45,574 nt of DNA from Qaidamihabitans albus (GCF_016464705.1 NZ_JAEHOB010000015.1:114652-160225), one strand, 5' to 3'; positions 17,403 to 26,662 are shown, counted from the first letter of the stretch. The notes: generated by a model not told the origin, from the letters alone. Made by a program: numbers and translations.

Positions 17403-20072
17403 ATGAGCGAAGAGCATCCAGAGATCACGCTGGAGGTCAACGGGCATCGACACCGGTTGCGGGTGCGGCCCACGACTCCGCTGATGTACGTGCTGCGCAA
17501 CGACCTCGGGCACAAGGGCGTACGAACCGGCTGCTCCATCGGCGAGTGCGGCGCGTGCCGTGTCCTCATCGACGGCGCGTCCGTCCAGTCCTGCCTGACG
17601 CCGGTCTCGGAGGTCGCCGGGTCCAGCGTCACCACGCCCGAAGGCCTCGGTGGCCCGGAGAGCCCTCATCCAGTGCAGCAGGCCTTCCTCGACGAGCAGG
17701 CGGGCCAGTGCGGCTACTGCGTCAACGGCATGATCGTGAGCGTCGCCGCCCGTATCGATCAAGAACCCGCACCCAGCGCCGAGGACCTGCGCGACACCCT
17801 TGATGAGCACTTGTGCCGCTGTGGCACCCACGCAAGGATGCTGCGGGCCGCGGCCCGGTCGGCCGGCCTTCCGTGCGACGCGGGCAGGGGTAGCGCCGAC
17901 GAGCCGGACGAGAATCCTGGCCACGGTGCCGACGGGCCGATGGATCTCGAGCTCCCGGCCGCGGTACACCGGGACCCACAGATTCGGCGTTGGGTAGAGC
18001 TGCGCGAGGACGGGGACGTGCTGTGCTATCCCGGCAAGGTTGAGCTCGGGCAGGGCACCAGGACCGCCTTCAGGCAGATAGTGGCCAGCCAGCTGGGCCT
18101 GCCCGTCGAGAAGGTCCATGCCTGTCCTACCGCGACCGACCGTTCCCCCGACCAGGGGCAGACATCAGGCAGCTTCTCGATGGAGCACGGCGGCGAGGCC
18201 CTGGCCATGGCTGCGGCCGCCTTGCGACGGGTACTCGTCGCGAGAGCCGCGCGACAGCTGGACGCTGCCCGGGAGGGGATCGAGCTCGACGCCGACGGAG
18301 TGCTCGACGCCGCCACGGGACGACGGCTCTCGCTGGCGGAGCTGGCGGCGCTGGGACCGGTGGAGGAGCCTATCGAGCCGTCCGATCGACCCGACTGGGA
18401 TGCACCCGTGCTCGGGCAACCGGTCGCGCGCGACGACCTTCGCGTCAAGCTCACCGGGGCTCCCGCCTACGTCCAGGACATGACCATGCCGGGCATGGTT
18501 CACGCGAGGACCGTCCTTCCACCCGCGTACGACGACGTACCCACCCGGTTCGACATCGACGCCTCCCGCAGCCTTTCCGGTGTGCTCGACGTCGTGCAGG
18601 ACGGGCGGCTCATCCTGGTGGTGACCGAGCGCGAGGACCAGGCCGTGCGCGCCCAGGCCCGCCTCAATGCGCAGATCAGCTGGCAGCGCGGGCGTGACAT
18701 CGACGAGCACGATACCGAACGCCTCTTGCGCAGCCTGCCCGTCGAAGAGTACGTGCACCGCCGCGACGACAACGTCCGGGAGCGACTGAGCTCGGCGCGC
18801 ATTCATCAAGCGTCATACGCCAAGCCCTACCAGGCCCACGGACCGATGGCCCCCTCTGCGGCGCTCGCGGTCATGGAGGGCGATCTCCTGACGGTGTGGA
18901 CGCACAGCCAGGGCGTGTATCCGCTGCGTCGGGAGATGGCCGCCTTTCTCGACATGGACGAGGAGCAAATCGTCGTCCGGCACGCGGACGGGCCCGGCTG
19001 CTACGGGATGAACTGCGCCGACGATGCTGCCATGTTCGCCGCCGTCGCGGCGCGTGCCGTCCCGGGTCGCCCCGTCCGCTTCCAGTTCTCCATGCCGGAA
19101 GAGTTCGGCTGGGACGCGTACGGACCCGGAATGGTCGGTGACCTCGAGGCTGCGCTCGGCGACGACGGATCCATCCAGGCATGGCACTACCGGGTGATCT
19201 CCGACTCGCACAGCACCAGGCCGAACGGTGACGGAGATCGGTTGATGGCCGCGTGGCTGAGCTCGCGGGACGCCGAGCGACCGTGGGCAGGCCTGGGTGA
19301 ACCGTCTGCCCGCAACGCCTTGCCCCTGTACGACGTCCCGGCCATGGACATCACCTCGCACGGTGTGCGCGGCCCGTTGCGTACCGGCCCGCTGCGCTCG
19401 CTGGGTGCGTTCTTCAACGTGTTCGCCACGGAGTCCTTCATCGACGAGCTGGCCGAGCGCGCAGGGGCTGACCCCGTCGCCTTTCGCCTGGCGCACCTGC
19501 GTGACGAGCGGGCGATCCGGGTGCTCGAGGCTGCCGCCGAGCGCGCCGGCTGGCAGCCGCACGTCGGGCCGAGCGGTCGAGGCCTAGGTGTCGCGTTCGC
19601 CCGGTACAAAGACACCAAGGCATACGTCGCCGAAGTCGCGGAGGTGGAAGTGGACACCGAGCGCGCCGACTTCCGTGTCACCCGCCTGGTGGCCGTGTGC
19701 GACGCAGGAACAGTCGTCAATCGCGATGGTCTTCGTAACCAGCTCGAAGGCGGGCTCATCCAGGGGCTCAGCCGCACCCTGCACGAGGAGCTGAGCCTGG
19801 CGGAGGACGGTGTTCGCGAGCGGGACTGGACGACGTACCCGACCCTGCGCTTCGCCGGGGTCCCGGAGCTCGACGTCACCGTCCTGGATCGGCCTGGCCT
19901 GCCTCCGCTGGGTGCGGGCGAGGTGAGCACTCCTCCGGTGCCGGCAGCGGTGGCCAACGCCATCGACGACGCGATCGGGGTCCGGCTGCGGAAGCTCCCC
20001 CTGACAGTCGGCAGCCTCGAGAGCCGCCTGATGGAGATGGACGAACAGGAGTCGAGTCGGGTGCTCCTCTGA
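17403..20072 (+). CDS. Fused 2Fe-2S / molybdopterin hydroxylase (xanthine dehydrogenase superfamily, IorAB-like)
   Basis: An 889-aa fusion of the usual separate small and large subunits. Residues 1-155 are the small subunit: plant-type 2Fe-2S Cys at 44, 49, 52 and 64 (CSIGECGAC ... C) and the second cluster at 103, 106, 138 and 140 (CGYC ... CRC). Residues about 180-889 are the molybdopterin subunit in the permuted order of isoquinoline 1-oxidoreductase IorB (GKVELGQGTRTAFRQI first, then the hammerhead region). The catalytic Glu is near residue 840 in GAGEVSTPPVPAAVANAI. No FAD subunit or XdhC-type maturation gene is nearby, so electrons must go to a cytochrome or another acceptor. It is likely to hydroxylate an N-heteroaromatic ring or an aldehyde. 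Confidence 0.88.
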   Translation: MSEEHPEITLEVNGHRHRLRVRPTTPLMYVLRNDLGHKGVRTGCSIGECGACRVLIDGASVQSCLTPVSEVAGSSVTTPEGLGGPESPHPVQQAFLDEQAGQCGYCVNGMIVSVAARIDQEPAPSAEDLRDTLDEHLCRCGTHARMLRAAARSAGLPCDAGRGSADEPDENPGHGADGPMDLELPAAVHRDPQIRRWVELREDGDVLCYPGKVELGQGTRTAFRQIVASQLGLPVEKVHACPTATDRSPDQGQTSGSFSMEHGGEALAMAAAALRRVLVARAARQLDAAREGIELDADGVLDAATGRRLSLAELAALGPVEEPIEPSDRPDWDAPVLGQPVARDDLRVKLTGAPAYVQDMTMPGMVHARTVLPPAYDDVPTRFDIDASRSLSGVLDVVQDGRLILVVTEREDQAVRAQARLNAQISWQRGRDIDEHDTERLLRSLPVEEYVHRRDDNVRERLSSARIHQASYAKPYQAHGPMAPSAALAVMEGDLLTVWTHSQGVYPLRREMAAFLDMDEEQIVVRHADGPGCYGMNCADDAAMFAAVAARAVPGRPVRFQFSMPEEFGWDAYGPGMVGDLEAALGDDGSIQAWHYRVISDSHSTRPNGDGDRLMAAWLSSRDAERPWAGLGEPSARNALPLYDVPAMDITSHGVRGPLRTGPLRSLGAFFNVFATESFIDELAERAGADPVAFRLAHLRDERAIRVLEAAAERAGWQPHVGPSGRGLGVAFARYKDTKAYVAEVAEVEVDTERADFRVTRLVAVCDAGTVVNRDGLRNQLEGGLIQGLSRTLHEELSLAEDGVRERDWTTYPTLRFAGVPELDVTVLDRPGLPPLGAGEVSTPPVPAAVANAIDDAIGVRLRKLPLTVGSLESRLMEMDEQESSRVLL

Positions 20073-20113
20073 GCAGTGCGAGACGTGGCTCAGCGTATGG
20101 CTCAGCGCAGTCC

Positions 20114-20704
20114 TCAGTCGCTCGCCGGTGCGCGCACGTCGGCCGCGGCGAGCACACCGGCCAGCAACTGGTAGTAGCCTACGAGCACGGCGATCTCGAC
20201 CAGCCCCTCATGGCCATGATCGGCGGAAACCTCCGCATGGACGGAGTCGTCGACGACGTGGTCCCGCAGGAGCGCGTGCGCCAACCGCAGCGCCGAGCGC
20301 TCCGCTGCCGACAGCCCTGCGAGCAACGCGCCGTTGCGCAGGCCGTCGAGTTCCGTACTACTGATGCCCACCTCGAGGGCCATCCGGCGGTGGGCGTACC
20401 ACTCGTAATCGGAGTCGACCTCAGCGGCCACCGCGCAGATGACCAGTTCGCGAGTGCGCGCCGGCAGCGTCCCCTCGAAGCGAAGCGCGACACCGAGGCG
20501 TTGCACCTGCGTCGCGAGCGCGGGAACGTACATTAGCGCGTTGAACGGCCCGGTCAGGTGACCGGCCTCGTCGACGATCGGCAAGGGTCCGCCACCGCGC
20601 GGGCCGTTCGCGATGGCCTCGTAGACGGCGCGCTGCTCGGGTGTCAGGCTCTCGGGCGCAAGCAGCGGGAACCGGTGGCGCGCGGTAGACATCGTGCGCG
20701 TCAT
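20114..20704 (-). CDS. Carboxymuconolactone decarboxylase-like (AhpD-fold) protein
   Basis: A 196-aa protein of the carboxymuconolactone decarboxylase/AhpD superfamily. Seen: FNALMYVPALATQVQRLGVALRF, then RTRELVICAVAAEVDSDYEWYAHRRMALEVG, where the EWxxH box is typical, and a second helical repeat. The AhpD CxxC redox pair is absent, so peroxidase activity is unlikely. The ATG at 20704 overlaps the TctB stop (ATGA), and an ATG at 20692 is an alternative. It is last in the tctC-tctA-tctB operon. It may act as a decarboxylase or lactonase-like enzyme on the transported acid; this is inference. Confidence 0.75.
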   Translation of the reverse strand: MTRTMSTARHRFPLLAPESLTPEQRAVYEAIANGPRGGGPLPIVDEAGHLTGPFNALMYVPALATQVQRLGVALRFEGTLPARTRELVICAVAAEVDSDYEWYAHRRMALEVGISSTELDGLRNGALLAGLSAAERSALRLAHALLRDHVVDDSVHAEVSADHGHEGLVEIAVLVGYYQLLAGVLAAADVRAPASD

Positions 20705-21180
20705 CCCTGCGGAAGGGCAACGAAGAACAACTGGGTGAACACCAGATACGCCCCCACACATGCCGCGAGCGCGATGACGGAGGACACGAGTGCCGTCCGC
20801 CAGTTCCTGGTGGCACTCAGGAAGACCGACGCCAGTGCGAGCATGAAGAAGCTGGGCACCCAGAAGCCCACCAACGCAATCGAAACGGCGTACACCACCG
20901 CTCCGGCAGCGAAGATCACCACGCCCATCGCAGCCGCCGGCATCCGCAGATCCGAGGGCCGCCCCTGAACTACCTTCCAGACACCGGATACCACCAGCAT
21001 GACGGCGACAGCGAAGAGCGTGTACGTCAGGACGCGCGGAAAGATCCAGTTCCGTATATCGTCTCCCATCTGCGAGAGGGAGACCAAGCCCAGCGTCGCC
21101 AGCACCGCGGCACCGGCGAGGTCGGCGTTGGGCCTAAACAGACGTCCCGGCATCGCCGCTGGGTGCGTTGTGGACTTCAT
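20701..21180 (-). CDS. TctB small membrane subunit of tripartite tricarboxylate transporter
   Basis: A 159-aa TctB protein with about four transmembrane segments (DLAGAAVLATLGLVSLSQ, FPRVLTYTLFAVAVMLVVSG, MGVVIFAAGAVVYAVSIALVGF, ALVSSVIALAACVGAYLVF). TctB subunits pair with TctA and are poorly conserved, so the call relies on topology plus position. The gene overlaps tctA by 47 bp. The ATG at 21180 has AAGAAGGA upstream at good spacing. Confidence 0.82.
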   Translation of the reverse strand: MKSTTHPAAMPGRLFRPNADLAGAAVLATLGLVSLSQMGDDIRNWIFPRVLTYTLFAVAVMLVVSGVWKVVQGRPSDLRMPAAAMGVVIFAAGAVVYAVSIALVGFWVPSFFMLALASVFLSATRNWRTALVSSVIALAACVGAYLVFTQLFFVALPQG

Positions 21181-22666
21181 GTGCATCCTTCTTCCTATCC
21201 CTTTGCCTCTGGTAGACAGACCAGCCCACCGAGAACGCCGTCAGCGCGATGAGCACGATGCTCACGGTGGAACCGAGGAACACGTCCGTCATGGACGACG
21301 CCTCGGAAAGGGCCAACGACTGCACCAGGGCCGGCTCGACGATCGGCCCGAGAATCAGGCCCAGTCCGATCGGCCCGGCATGGAACCCGATCTTCGAGAC
21401 CAGGTAGCAGAAGACCCCGAGGCCGATCATGAAGTAGACGTCCAGCATGTAGTTGCGAATCGCGAACGACCCGATGACCGAGAAGAAGAGGATGATAGGT
21501 GCCAGCATCCGTACGGGGATGCTGATCATCCGAACCAGACCGCGGGACAGAACCATGCCGAAGGCGAAGGTGGCGACGCCGGCCAGGATGATCGCCCAGG
21601 CGAAGCTGTAGACGAGTGTGGAGTCTGTCGCGAAGAGGGTCGGACCCGGGCGCAGGCCCTGCAACAGCAGAGCACCCAGGATGACCGCGGCCGGCGCAGA
21701 GCCGGGGACCCCGAGGATCATCATCGGCACCATCGAGCCACCGGCGGCCGCGTTCCCCGCGGTCTCCGAGGCTGTCACACCTTCGATCGCCCCTTTGCCG
21801 AAGCGCTTCCTGTCCTTGCTCCACCGGACCGCTTCGTTGTAGGAGAGCAAGGAGGCCACCGGACTTCCGGCTCCCGGAAGGATGCCGACGAACGTGCCCA
21901 GCAGGCCGGACCGCATGAGGTGCCATGGCTTGGTCATCACTGCCTTGACGGCTTCGAGTGCCTCACCACGCCGTGGCGAGTACTCGGCGACGTACTCCTT
22001 CTCCCGCCGGCGCAGGACCATGTCCAGGACCTGCGGCAGCGCGAAGACTCCGATCAGGGCCGCCACTAGGCTTACGCCACCCTCGAGCTCACCGAAGCCG
22101 AAGGTGTACCGGCTCTCAGCACCTGTCTTGCTGAGCCCGACGGTCCCGATGAGCATGCCGATCGCGCCACCCGCGATCCCCTTGATCATCGAGTTTCCAG
22201 CGATGCTCGCGATGATCGTGACGGCGAAGACGCCGACCCAGAAGAACTCCGGTGGCCCGAAGGTCAAGGCGACGTCGGCCAGCGGCCCTGACAGGAACAA
22301 GAAGCAAAAGCCGCCGATGAACGTGCCGACCATGGCACTGAAGCACGACGCGACAAGTGCGGTGCGACCCTTGCCCTGGAGGGTCATTTTGAACCCGTCC
22401 AAGGCTGTCGCCATGGCGGAGGGAGTGCCGGGGGTGTTGATCATGCAGGCCGGTACCGAGTCGGCGAACATGGCCGCGACGTACAGCGCGCCCAGCATCG
22501 CCAGAGCCGCTGTGGGCTCCATGGTGAAGGTAAACGGCAGCAGGAGGGCAGTCCCCATCGTGGCCGTGAAGCCCGGGAGGGCGCCCATGATGATGCCCCC
22601 CACCACACCGATGCATATCACCAGAAGCACGTCCGGCGAAAGCGCCGCCATGAGTCCTTCGAGCAT
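21134..22666 (-). CDS. TctA large membrane subunit of tripartite tricarboxylate transporter
   Basis: A 510-aa multispanning permease of the TctA family (usual length about 500). Seen: GGIIMGALPGFTATMGTALLLPFTF, NTPGTPSAMATALDGF, the duplicated LPGAGSPVASLLSYNEA and ILGVPGSAPAAVILGALLLQGL blocks. The paired Pro-Gly loops are the family signature. The ATG at 22666 follows GGGAG. The subunit drives secondary transport of organic acids captured by the periplasmic binding protein TctC encoded upstream. The next downstream gene is tctB (overlapping). Confidence 0.93.
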   Translation of the reverse strand: MLEGLMAALSPDVLLVICIGVVGGIIMGALPGFTATMGTALLLPFTFTMEPTAALAMLGALYVAAMFADSVPACMINTPGTPSAMATALDGFKMTLQGKGRTALVASCFSAMVGTFIGGFCFLFLSGPLADVALTFGPPEFFWVGVFAVTIIASIAGNSMIKGIAGGAIGMLIGTVGLSKTGAESRYTFGFGELEGGVSLVAALIGVFALPQVLDMVLRRREKEYVAEYSPRRGEALEAVKAVMTKPWHLMRSGLLGTFVGILPGAGSPVASLLSYNEAVRWSKDRKRFGKGAIEGVTASETAGNAAAGGSMVPMMILGVPGSAPAAVILGALLLQGLRPGPTLFATDSTLVYSFAWAIILAGVATFAFGMVLSRGLVRMISIPVRMLAPIILFFSVIGSFAIRNYMLDVYFMIGLGVFCYLVSKIGFHAGPIGLGLILGPIVEPALVQSLALSEASSMTDVFLGSTVSIVLIALTAFSVGWSVYQRQRDRKKDAHEVHNAPSGDAGTSV

Positions 22667-22754
22667 CTAGGTCTCCCATCTTGGCCAGCCCCCTCACGCC
22701 CGGCCGCTGATCTTCTCGAGTGGACGACTGTGTCGTCTTGGTCCACGTGCACGG

Positions 22755-22795
22755 AGCCATCGCCCGCGCTGATCTGTCGGCGACAGGCGATGGCT
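22755..22795 (-). other. Hairpin between tctC and tctA
   Basis: A 10-bp stem (22755-22764 with 22786-22795) enclosing a smaller TGTC/GACA stem-loop, in the 149-bp gap after the binding-protein gene. Such intercistronic hairpins can protect the upstream mRNA or partly terminate transcription, so the binding protein is made in excess over the permease. This is inference from position. Confidence 0.5.
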
Positions 22796-22815
22796 TTTCG
22801 CCTGGCTGATGGAAC

Positions 22816-23808
22816 CTACTGCTCCACCAGGTCGCGTGCCGTGTCCAGGTTCTTCTCGACGAACGCTTCCGCCTCGGCGGGCGTCTGGTGCAGGGGCGTC
22901 AGCGCGTCCTTGCGCATCTCCTCCTCGGTCGCCTTGACCGCCTCGTTGAGCGCCTTGTTGAGCTTCTGCACGATGGGTTCGGGTGTTCCCGGAGGTGCCG
23001 CTGCTCCCCATGAGGTCTGCAGCAGGATCCCCTTGTATCCCGCGGAGTCGAAGGTCGGGATGCCGGGGAGTGCCGGCGAGGGGTCGGTTCCCGAGATCGC
23101 CAGCGCCCGAAGAGTGTCGGGGTTCTCGAGGACATGGGACGCCCCGAAGAAGGCGGCGTCGACATGGCCGCCTACCAGCTGGGGGATCATGCCGCCCACA
23201 CCACCGGAGACGGGCACGAACGTGATGTCGATGTCGGCGGCCTCCGCGACCTGGCGGATCAGGGTCTTGCCCTCGTTGCCGACGCCGGCCACGGTGACGT
23301 CGCCGGGATTCTCCTTGGCCCTCGAGATCAACTGCTCGAGGTTGTCGAACTCGCTGTCCTTGGCCACGACGAGAGCGTTCGGTGTCGTCTCGGTCCAGGC
23401 GAGGTAGGACAGCTCCTGTGCCTTGAACCCGATACCGCCCTCCAGGTCGAGGACCAGAATGTTCGGGATGACGACGTTGCCGATGGTGTAGCCGTCGGGT
23501 TCCGCCTTCACCAGCTGCTGCCAGCCGACCGCTCCGTCGCCTCCGGTCTGGTAGACGACGTTGATCTTCTGGCCAAGGGCCTCCTCCACATGAGGCTGCA
23601 GGCGCCGTACCTGCGCATCAGAGCCGCCGCCAGGCTCGTAAGGCACGATCCAGGTGATCGGTTTCGACGGGAAGTCTTCCGCGCCACCGGCAGACGCGTC
23701 GTCGCTGCCGCTTCCCGCACTCCCGCAGGCCGCGGTGAGCAACGCGAAGACGGCCACCAACGCGCCCATACTCCTGGTGCCCTTGCGTGAGAACATCTCG
23801 TGCGCCAT
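22816..23808 (-). CDS. TctC substrate-binding lipoprotein 1
   Basis: A 330-aa TctC/BugT-family lipoprotein. Seen: an N-terminal signal with lipobox LTAAC (Cys about residue 28), a Ser/Gly/Asp linker, then the family start PSKPITWIVPYEPGGGSD, and in the middle TVAGVGNEGKTLIRQ and PVSGGVGGMIPQLVGGHVDAAF. It binds an extracytoplasmic organic acid and delivers it to TctAB, encoded next. Compared with the second TctC at 34856-35821 it has the same layout, and many blocks match. This protein and TctC2 are probably paralogues with different ligands. Confidence 0.93.
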   Translation of the reverse strand: MAHEMFSRKGTRSMGALVAVFALLTAACGSAGSGSDDASAGGAEDFPSKPITWIVPYEPGGGSDAQVRRLQPHVEEALGQKINVVYQTGGDGAVGWQQLVKAEPDGYTIGNVVIPNILVLDLEGGIGFKAQELSYLAWTETTPNALVVAKDSEFDNLEQLISRAKENPGDVTVAGVGNEGKTLIRQVAEAADIDITFVPVSGGVGGMIPQLVGGHVDAAFFGASHVLENPDTLRALAISGTDPSPALPGIPTFDSAGYKGILLQTSWGAAAPPGTPEPIVQKLNKALNEAVKATEEEMRKDALTPLHQTPAEAEAFVEKNLDTARDLVEQ

Positions 23809-24236
23809 CCCTTCAGCTCAGCGTCACGTTTCTGAACTTGGTGACACGGAGGCGACCCGCCGAACCGGCCGCGCAGCGCTCGGGATCCCGCGCGCTTTCC
23901 GCACGACCCACCAGCCCGCCGCCGATGCGCTGTCCGCATCAGCACGGCATGTCATAACCTGCATCCTGTAAGATGTTGGCTTTGAGTGTCAAGGGTCACA
24001 AAGCATCGAGACTGATTCGTGGTGGCGAGGAGGTGCCCGGCGTGGACCCGGGGCCACCCATGTCGACGCCGGCCATCTCGGAAGTCGGCACCGCGTCACG
24101 CAGGTGGGCCGCTCACCCACCGAGCGACCAGTTCCCGGTGGCCGGCTTACCGAGGGAACCGCGGGATCGGGTGTGCGTCGCGAATGTATTAACCGGCCTC
24201 GCGAGCGGCTTCGCGGCTACGAAGGCCCGGCACCAC
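23809..24236. promoter_or_regulatory. 428-bp intergenic region with the tctC promoter
   Basis: There is no convincing gene here. On the minus strand a perfect -35 TTGACA (23992-23987) precedes an AT-rich stretch with a 4-bp inverted repeat CATC/GATG (23962-23965 with 23972-23975). That repeat covers the likely -10, suggesting a regulated promoter for tctC. Near the other end, a stem at 24195-24227 (GGCCT-CGCGA / TCGCG ... AGGCC) may terminate the cupin 2 transcript. Confidence 0.5.
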
Positions 24237-24572
24237 TCAGATTCTGTGCCCGACGCCGCCAAGCACGCTCTTGCAGCTGAGCACCTCGGTGTCGGCGAGC
24301 GCGGTGACCCCGTGCGGCACGTTCGGCGGGGCGTGGAAGCCGGAACCGGCCTCGAGCACTGCCTCCTCGTCGCCGAGGTTCACCCGCAGCTTGCCCTTGA
24401 GGATCACCACGATCTGCTCGTGCGGGTGCTGGTGGCGCTCGGCGCCCTCGCCACTCTTGAAGCTGAGTCGGCCGACCTCAATGGACTCGCCTGTCGCCAG
24501 CTCCCCGTACGCCGTCGAGTGCTTCGGCGTGACGTACTCCTTCTCCACCTCGTCATAGTGAATGAATGGCAT
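24237..24572 (-). CDS. Small cupin protein 2
   Basis: A 111-aa cupin with motif 1 GAERHQHPHEQIVVILKGKLRVNLG and motif 2 SGFHAPPNVPHGVTA, so the metal-site His and Glu residues are present. The ATG at 24572 follows GGAG (agaGGAGtgtgcacag). It lies 94 bp downstream of the CocE-type hydrolase gene on the same strand and is probably co-transcribed with it. It is related to cupin 1. The function is unknown; it may be a small metal-dependent enzyme or a metabolite-binding protein. Confidence 0.78.
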   Translation of the reverse strand: MPFIHYDEVEKEYVTPKHSTAYGELATGESIEVGRLSFKSGEGAERHQHPHEQIVVILKGKLRVNLGDEEAVLEAGSGFHAPPNVPHGVTALADTEVLSCKSVLGGVGHRI

Positions 24573-24666
24573 CTGTGCACACTCCTCTTGTCGGTGACTC
24601 GGTCCCACTGACCGACTCAGCGCTTTGGACCGACCCGGGGCGGCCTGGTCGCCAGGAAGCCTCGCG

Positions 24667-26382
24667 TCATGACTCCTGCTGACGCGGGATCACCGGCAGC
24701 AGCAGGTAGGACTGGCGCCCTCCTCCGGTGTGCACGGTGAGGTTGCCCGCGAACGTGTCCGCTGGTCGGTCCCTCGCGTCGTCGTGCACGAAGGGCCCGC
24801 AACCGCGCAGCTCGTTGGCGAAGTGGCCCAGGCGAGCCCCCTCGAGGCCGTGGTCGTAGTCGCGGCCGGCGATGGTCAGCGCGATCCGGTACCCGGCGGG
24901 AATGACCAGACTGGTGGGCCAGATCTCGATGTCGAGGCAGTAGGGCTCACCCGGGGTGAGTGGCTGTGACTCGGCGTGCGTGTGCACAGGGCGTTCCGGC
25001 GTGCTGAGGCGCTCGTCGAGCTTGCGGTGGGACGCGCGCAACCAGCCTTGGGCGATCGGTGTGCGCGGGTCGATGGCTCCTTGGAAGTGCACCTCCTCAC
25101 CGTCTGGGTCGAAGACGCGGAGCGTGGCGAAGACGTCGGCGTCCGTCGTCGACGATGAGACGAAGACACGCGCGGCGACGGGCCCGGTCACCTCGGTCTC
25201 CTGTTCAAGCGCCGGCGCGGTGAAGGTGACCCCTTGGCCGGCCATGTCGACACTGTGGCTCGCTGGCGGCGCCGACGGATCGTCGGTGAGTGTGAGTTCC
25301 TTCGCGTCGAGGTAAGCGCGGGTCCACTGGGTGCGCGCCAGCGGCCACTCCGACTCCGCGCGGTCCTCGAACCCGTCCAAGGTACGCACACGCAGGATGA
25401 CAGGCGGTCGGCGGTCCCAGCCGTTGTCCTCGCCCTTGAGGAAGTGGTCCAGAAACTGCCGCTGCAACGTCACGCCGTACTCGGTGTAGTACTCGGTCCA
25501 GTGCTCGAGCCCGTGCAGCTCCAACCACTTGTGCTCGGACGCCGCCCGAACGAAGCCCTCGATGTTGCCGCGCAGATGGAGGCCCTGACCACCCCAGTTG
25601 CCGGCGGACAGGAAGGGCACGGTGATCCGTGACCAGTCCGGCGAGCGCTCGCGGTGGTAGGCATCGTCGAGCGGGTGAGCAAGAATCTCGTCACCGAACT
25701 CCACGCGGTTCGCGGCCAACTCCTCCTCCGAGAGGGTGGCGTCACCGCAGACCGGTTGGCCGGTGAACCGGCTCGTCGGACCGCGTTCCCCGCGACCGTG
25801 TTGCACGGACTTGACCTGGATCCGGTACCAGTGGTGGAAGAAGGTGCAGTAGATGCCCCCGTGGTAGCTCATGTCGCGATAGAAGTCGGCGGCACCCTCC
25901 CAGGGGATCATGCAGGTGAGATGGGGCGGCTGGAGAGCGGCAACGTGCCACTGATTGATGGCGTAGTACGAGATACCGCTCAACGCGACTTTTCCGCTGC
26001 TCCAGGGTTGGACGCCGGCCCACTCGACGCACTCGTAGAGGTCCCTGGTCTCACGTGCCGAGAAAGGGTCGATCACTCCGGGTGACCGACCGGCGCCGCG
26101 GGAGTCGACCCGAACACACACGTAGCCGTGGGGAACCCACTTCTCCGGGTCGGCGACCTCCCAGTTCTGGTAGCGGTTGCTCGAGCCCGCCGCTACGTCG
26201 GGGTGGTTCTCGACCATGATGTCCCATGCCGAACCGTAACCGTCCTGGAAGGCCAGACCCTTCCCGTACGGTCCGTAGCTCAGCAGGACCGGATACGGGC
26301 CGTCCCCTTCCGGCCGGAACACGTCGGCGCGCAGCGTGAGGCCGTCGTCAACGGTGATCGGCACATCCCAGTCGATCTGCAT
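24667..26382 (-). CDS. CocE/NonD-family serine hydrolase
   Basis: A 571-aa alpha/beta hydrolase with the C-terminal jelly-roll of X-Pro dipeptidyl-peptidase and cocaine-esterase-type enzymes. Seen: DGLTLRADVFRP and PYPVLLSYGPYGK at the N-terminus, the oxyanion-type VRVDSRGAGRSPG, the nucleophile elbow GKVALSGISYYAINQW (Ser), and the C-terminal beta domain (VTGPVAARVFVSSSTTDADVFATLRV). The ATG at 26382 is preferred because AGGA lies about 8 nt upstream; an ATG at 26391 is also possible. No signal peptide is seen. It likely hydrolyses an ester or acyl bond of the cluster's substrate. It is divergent from the DRE-TIM gene. Confidence 0.85.
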   Translation of the reverse strand: MQIDWDVPITVDDGLTLRADVFRPEGDGPYPVLLSYGPYGKGLAFQDGYGSAWDIMVENHPDVAAGSSNRYQNWEVADPEKWVPHGYVCVRVDSRGAGRSPGVIDPFSARETRDLYECVEWAGVQPWSSGKVALSGISYYAINQWHVAALQPPHLTCMIPWEGAADFYRDMSYHGGIYCTFFHHWYRIQVKSVQHGRGERGPTSRFTGQPVCGDATLSEEELAANRVEFGDEILAHPLDDAYHRERSPDWSRITVPFLSAGNWGGQGLHLRGNIEGFVRAASEHKWLELHGLEHWTEYYTEYGVTLQRQFLDHFLKGEDNGWDRRPPVILRVRTLDGFEDRAESEWPLARTQWTRAYLDAKELTLTDDPSAPPASHSVDMAGQGVTFTAPALEQETEVTGPVAARVFVSSSTTDADVFATLRVFDPDGEEVHFQGAIDPRTPIAQGWLRASHRKLDERLSTPERPVHTHAESQPLTPGEPYCLDIEIWPTSLVIPAGYRIALTIAGRDYDHGLEGARLGHFANELRGCGPFVHDDARDRPADTFAGNLTVHTGGGRQSYLLLPVIPRQQES

Positions 26383-26391
26383 CTGGCTCAT

Positions 26392-26662
26392 CCTGCGCGC
26401 TCCCGAATGTACGGCGATGTACGGCTCAGCGATGGGATTGCACTCTACATGATATGTGGTTTGTGTTCGGCCTCGACAAGAAGCCCTTCAGAGTAGATCG
26501 CCACCGGCGGATCATACATGTTACACTATATCTCCGCTTGTGGAGACCATTTTGGTCCGGTTGGCCGGCGCCGACAGCGCTCTGCCGCATTTGTGCGCAA
26601 GCGTGTTTCGGAGTGCGGCGATGTCGAGGTCCGGCCGGCGACCCGGGATTGAGGAGAAACGA
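26392..26662. promoter_or_regulatory. Divergent promoter region between CocE-type and DRE-TIM genes
   Basis: In a GC-rich setting the stretches 26440-26465 and 26505-26535 are AT-rich and hold promoter-like hexamers (minus strand TAGAGT, plus strand TACACT). They also hold repeat-like words such as ACAT-GAT-ATGT and ATACATGTTACAC. No gene is seen. Binding of the island's GntR regulator is possible. Confidence 0.4.
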
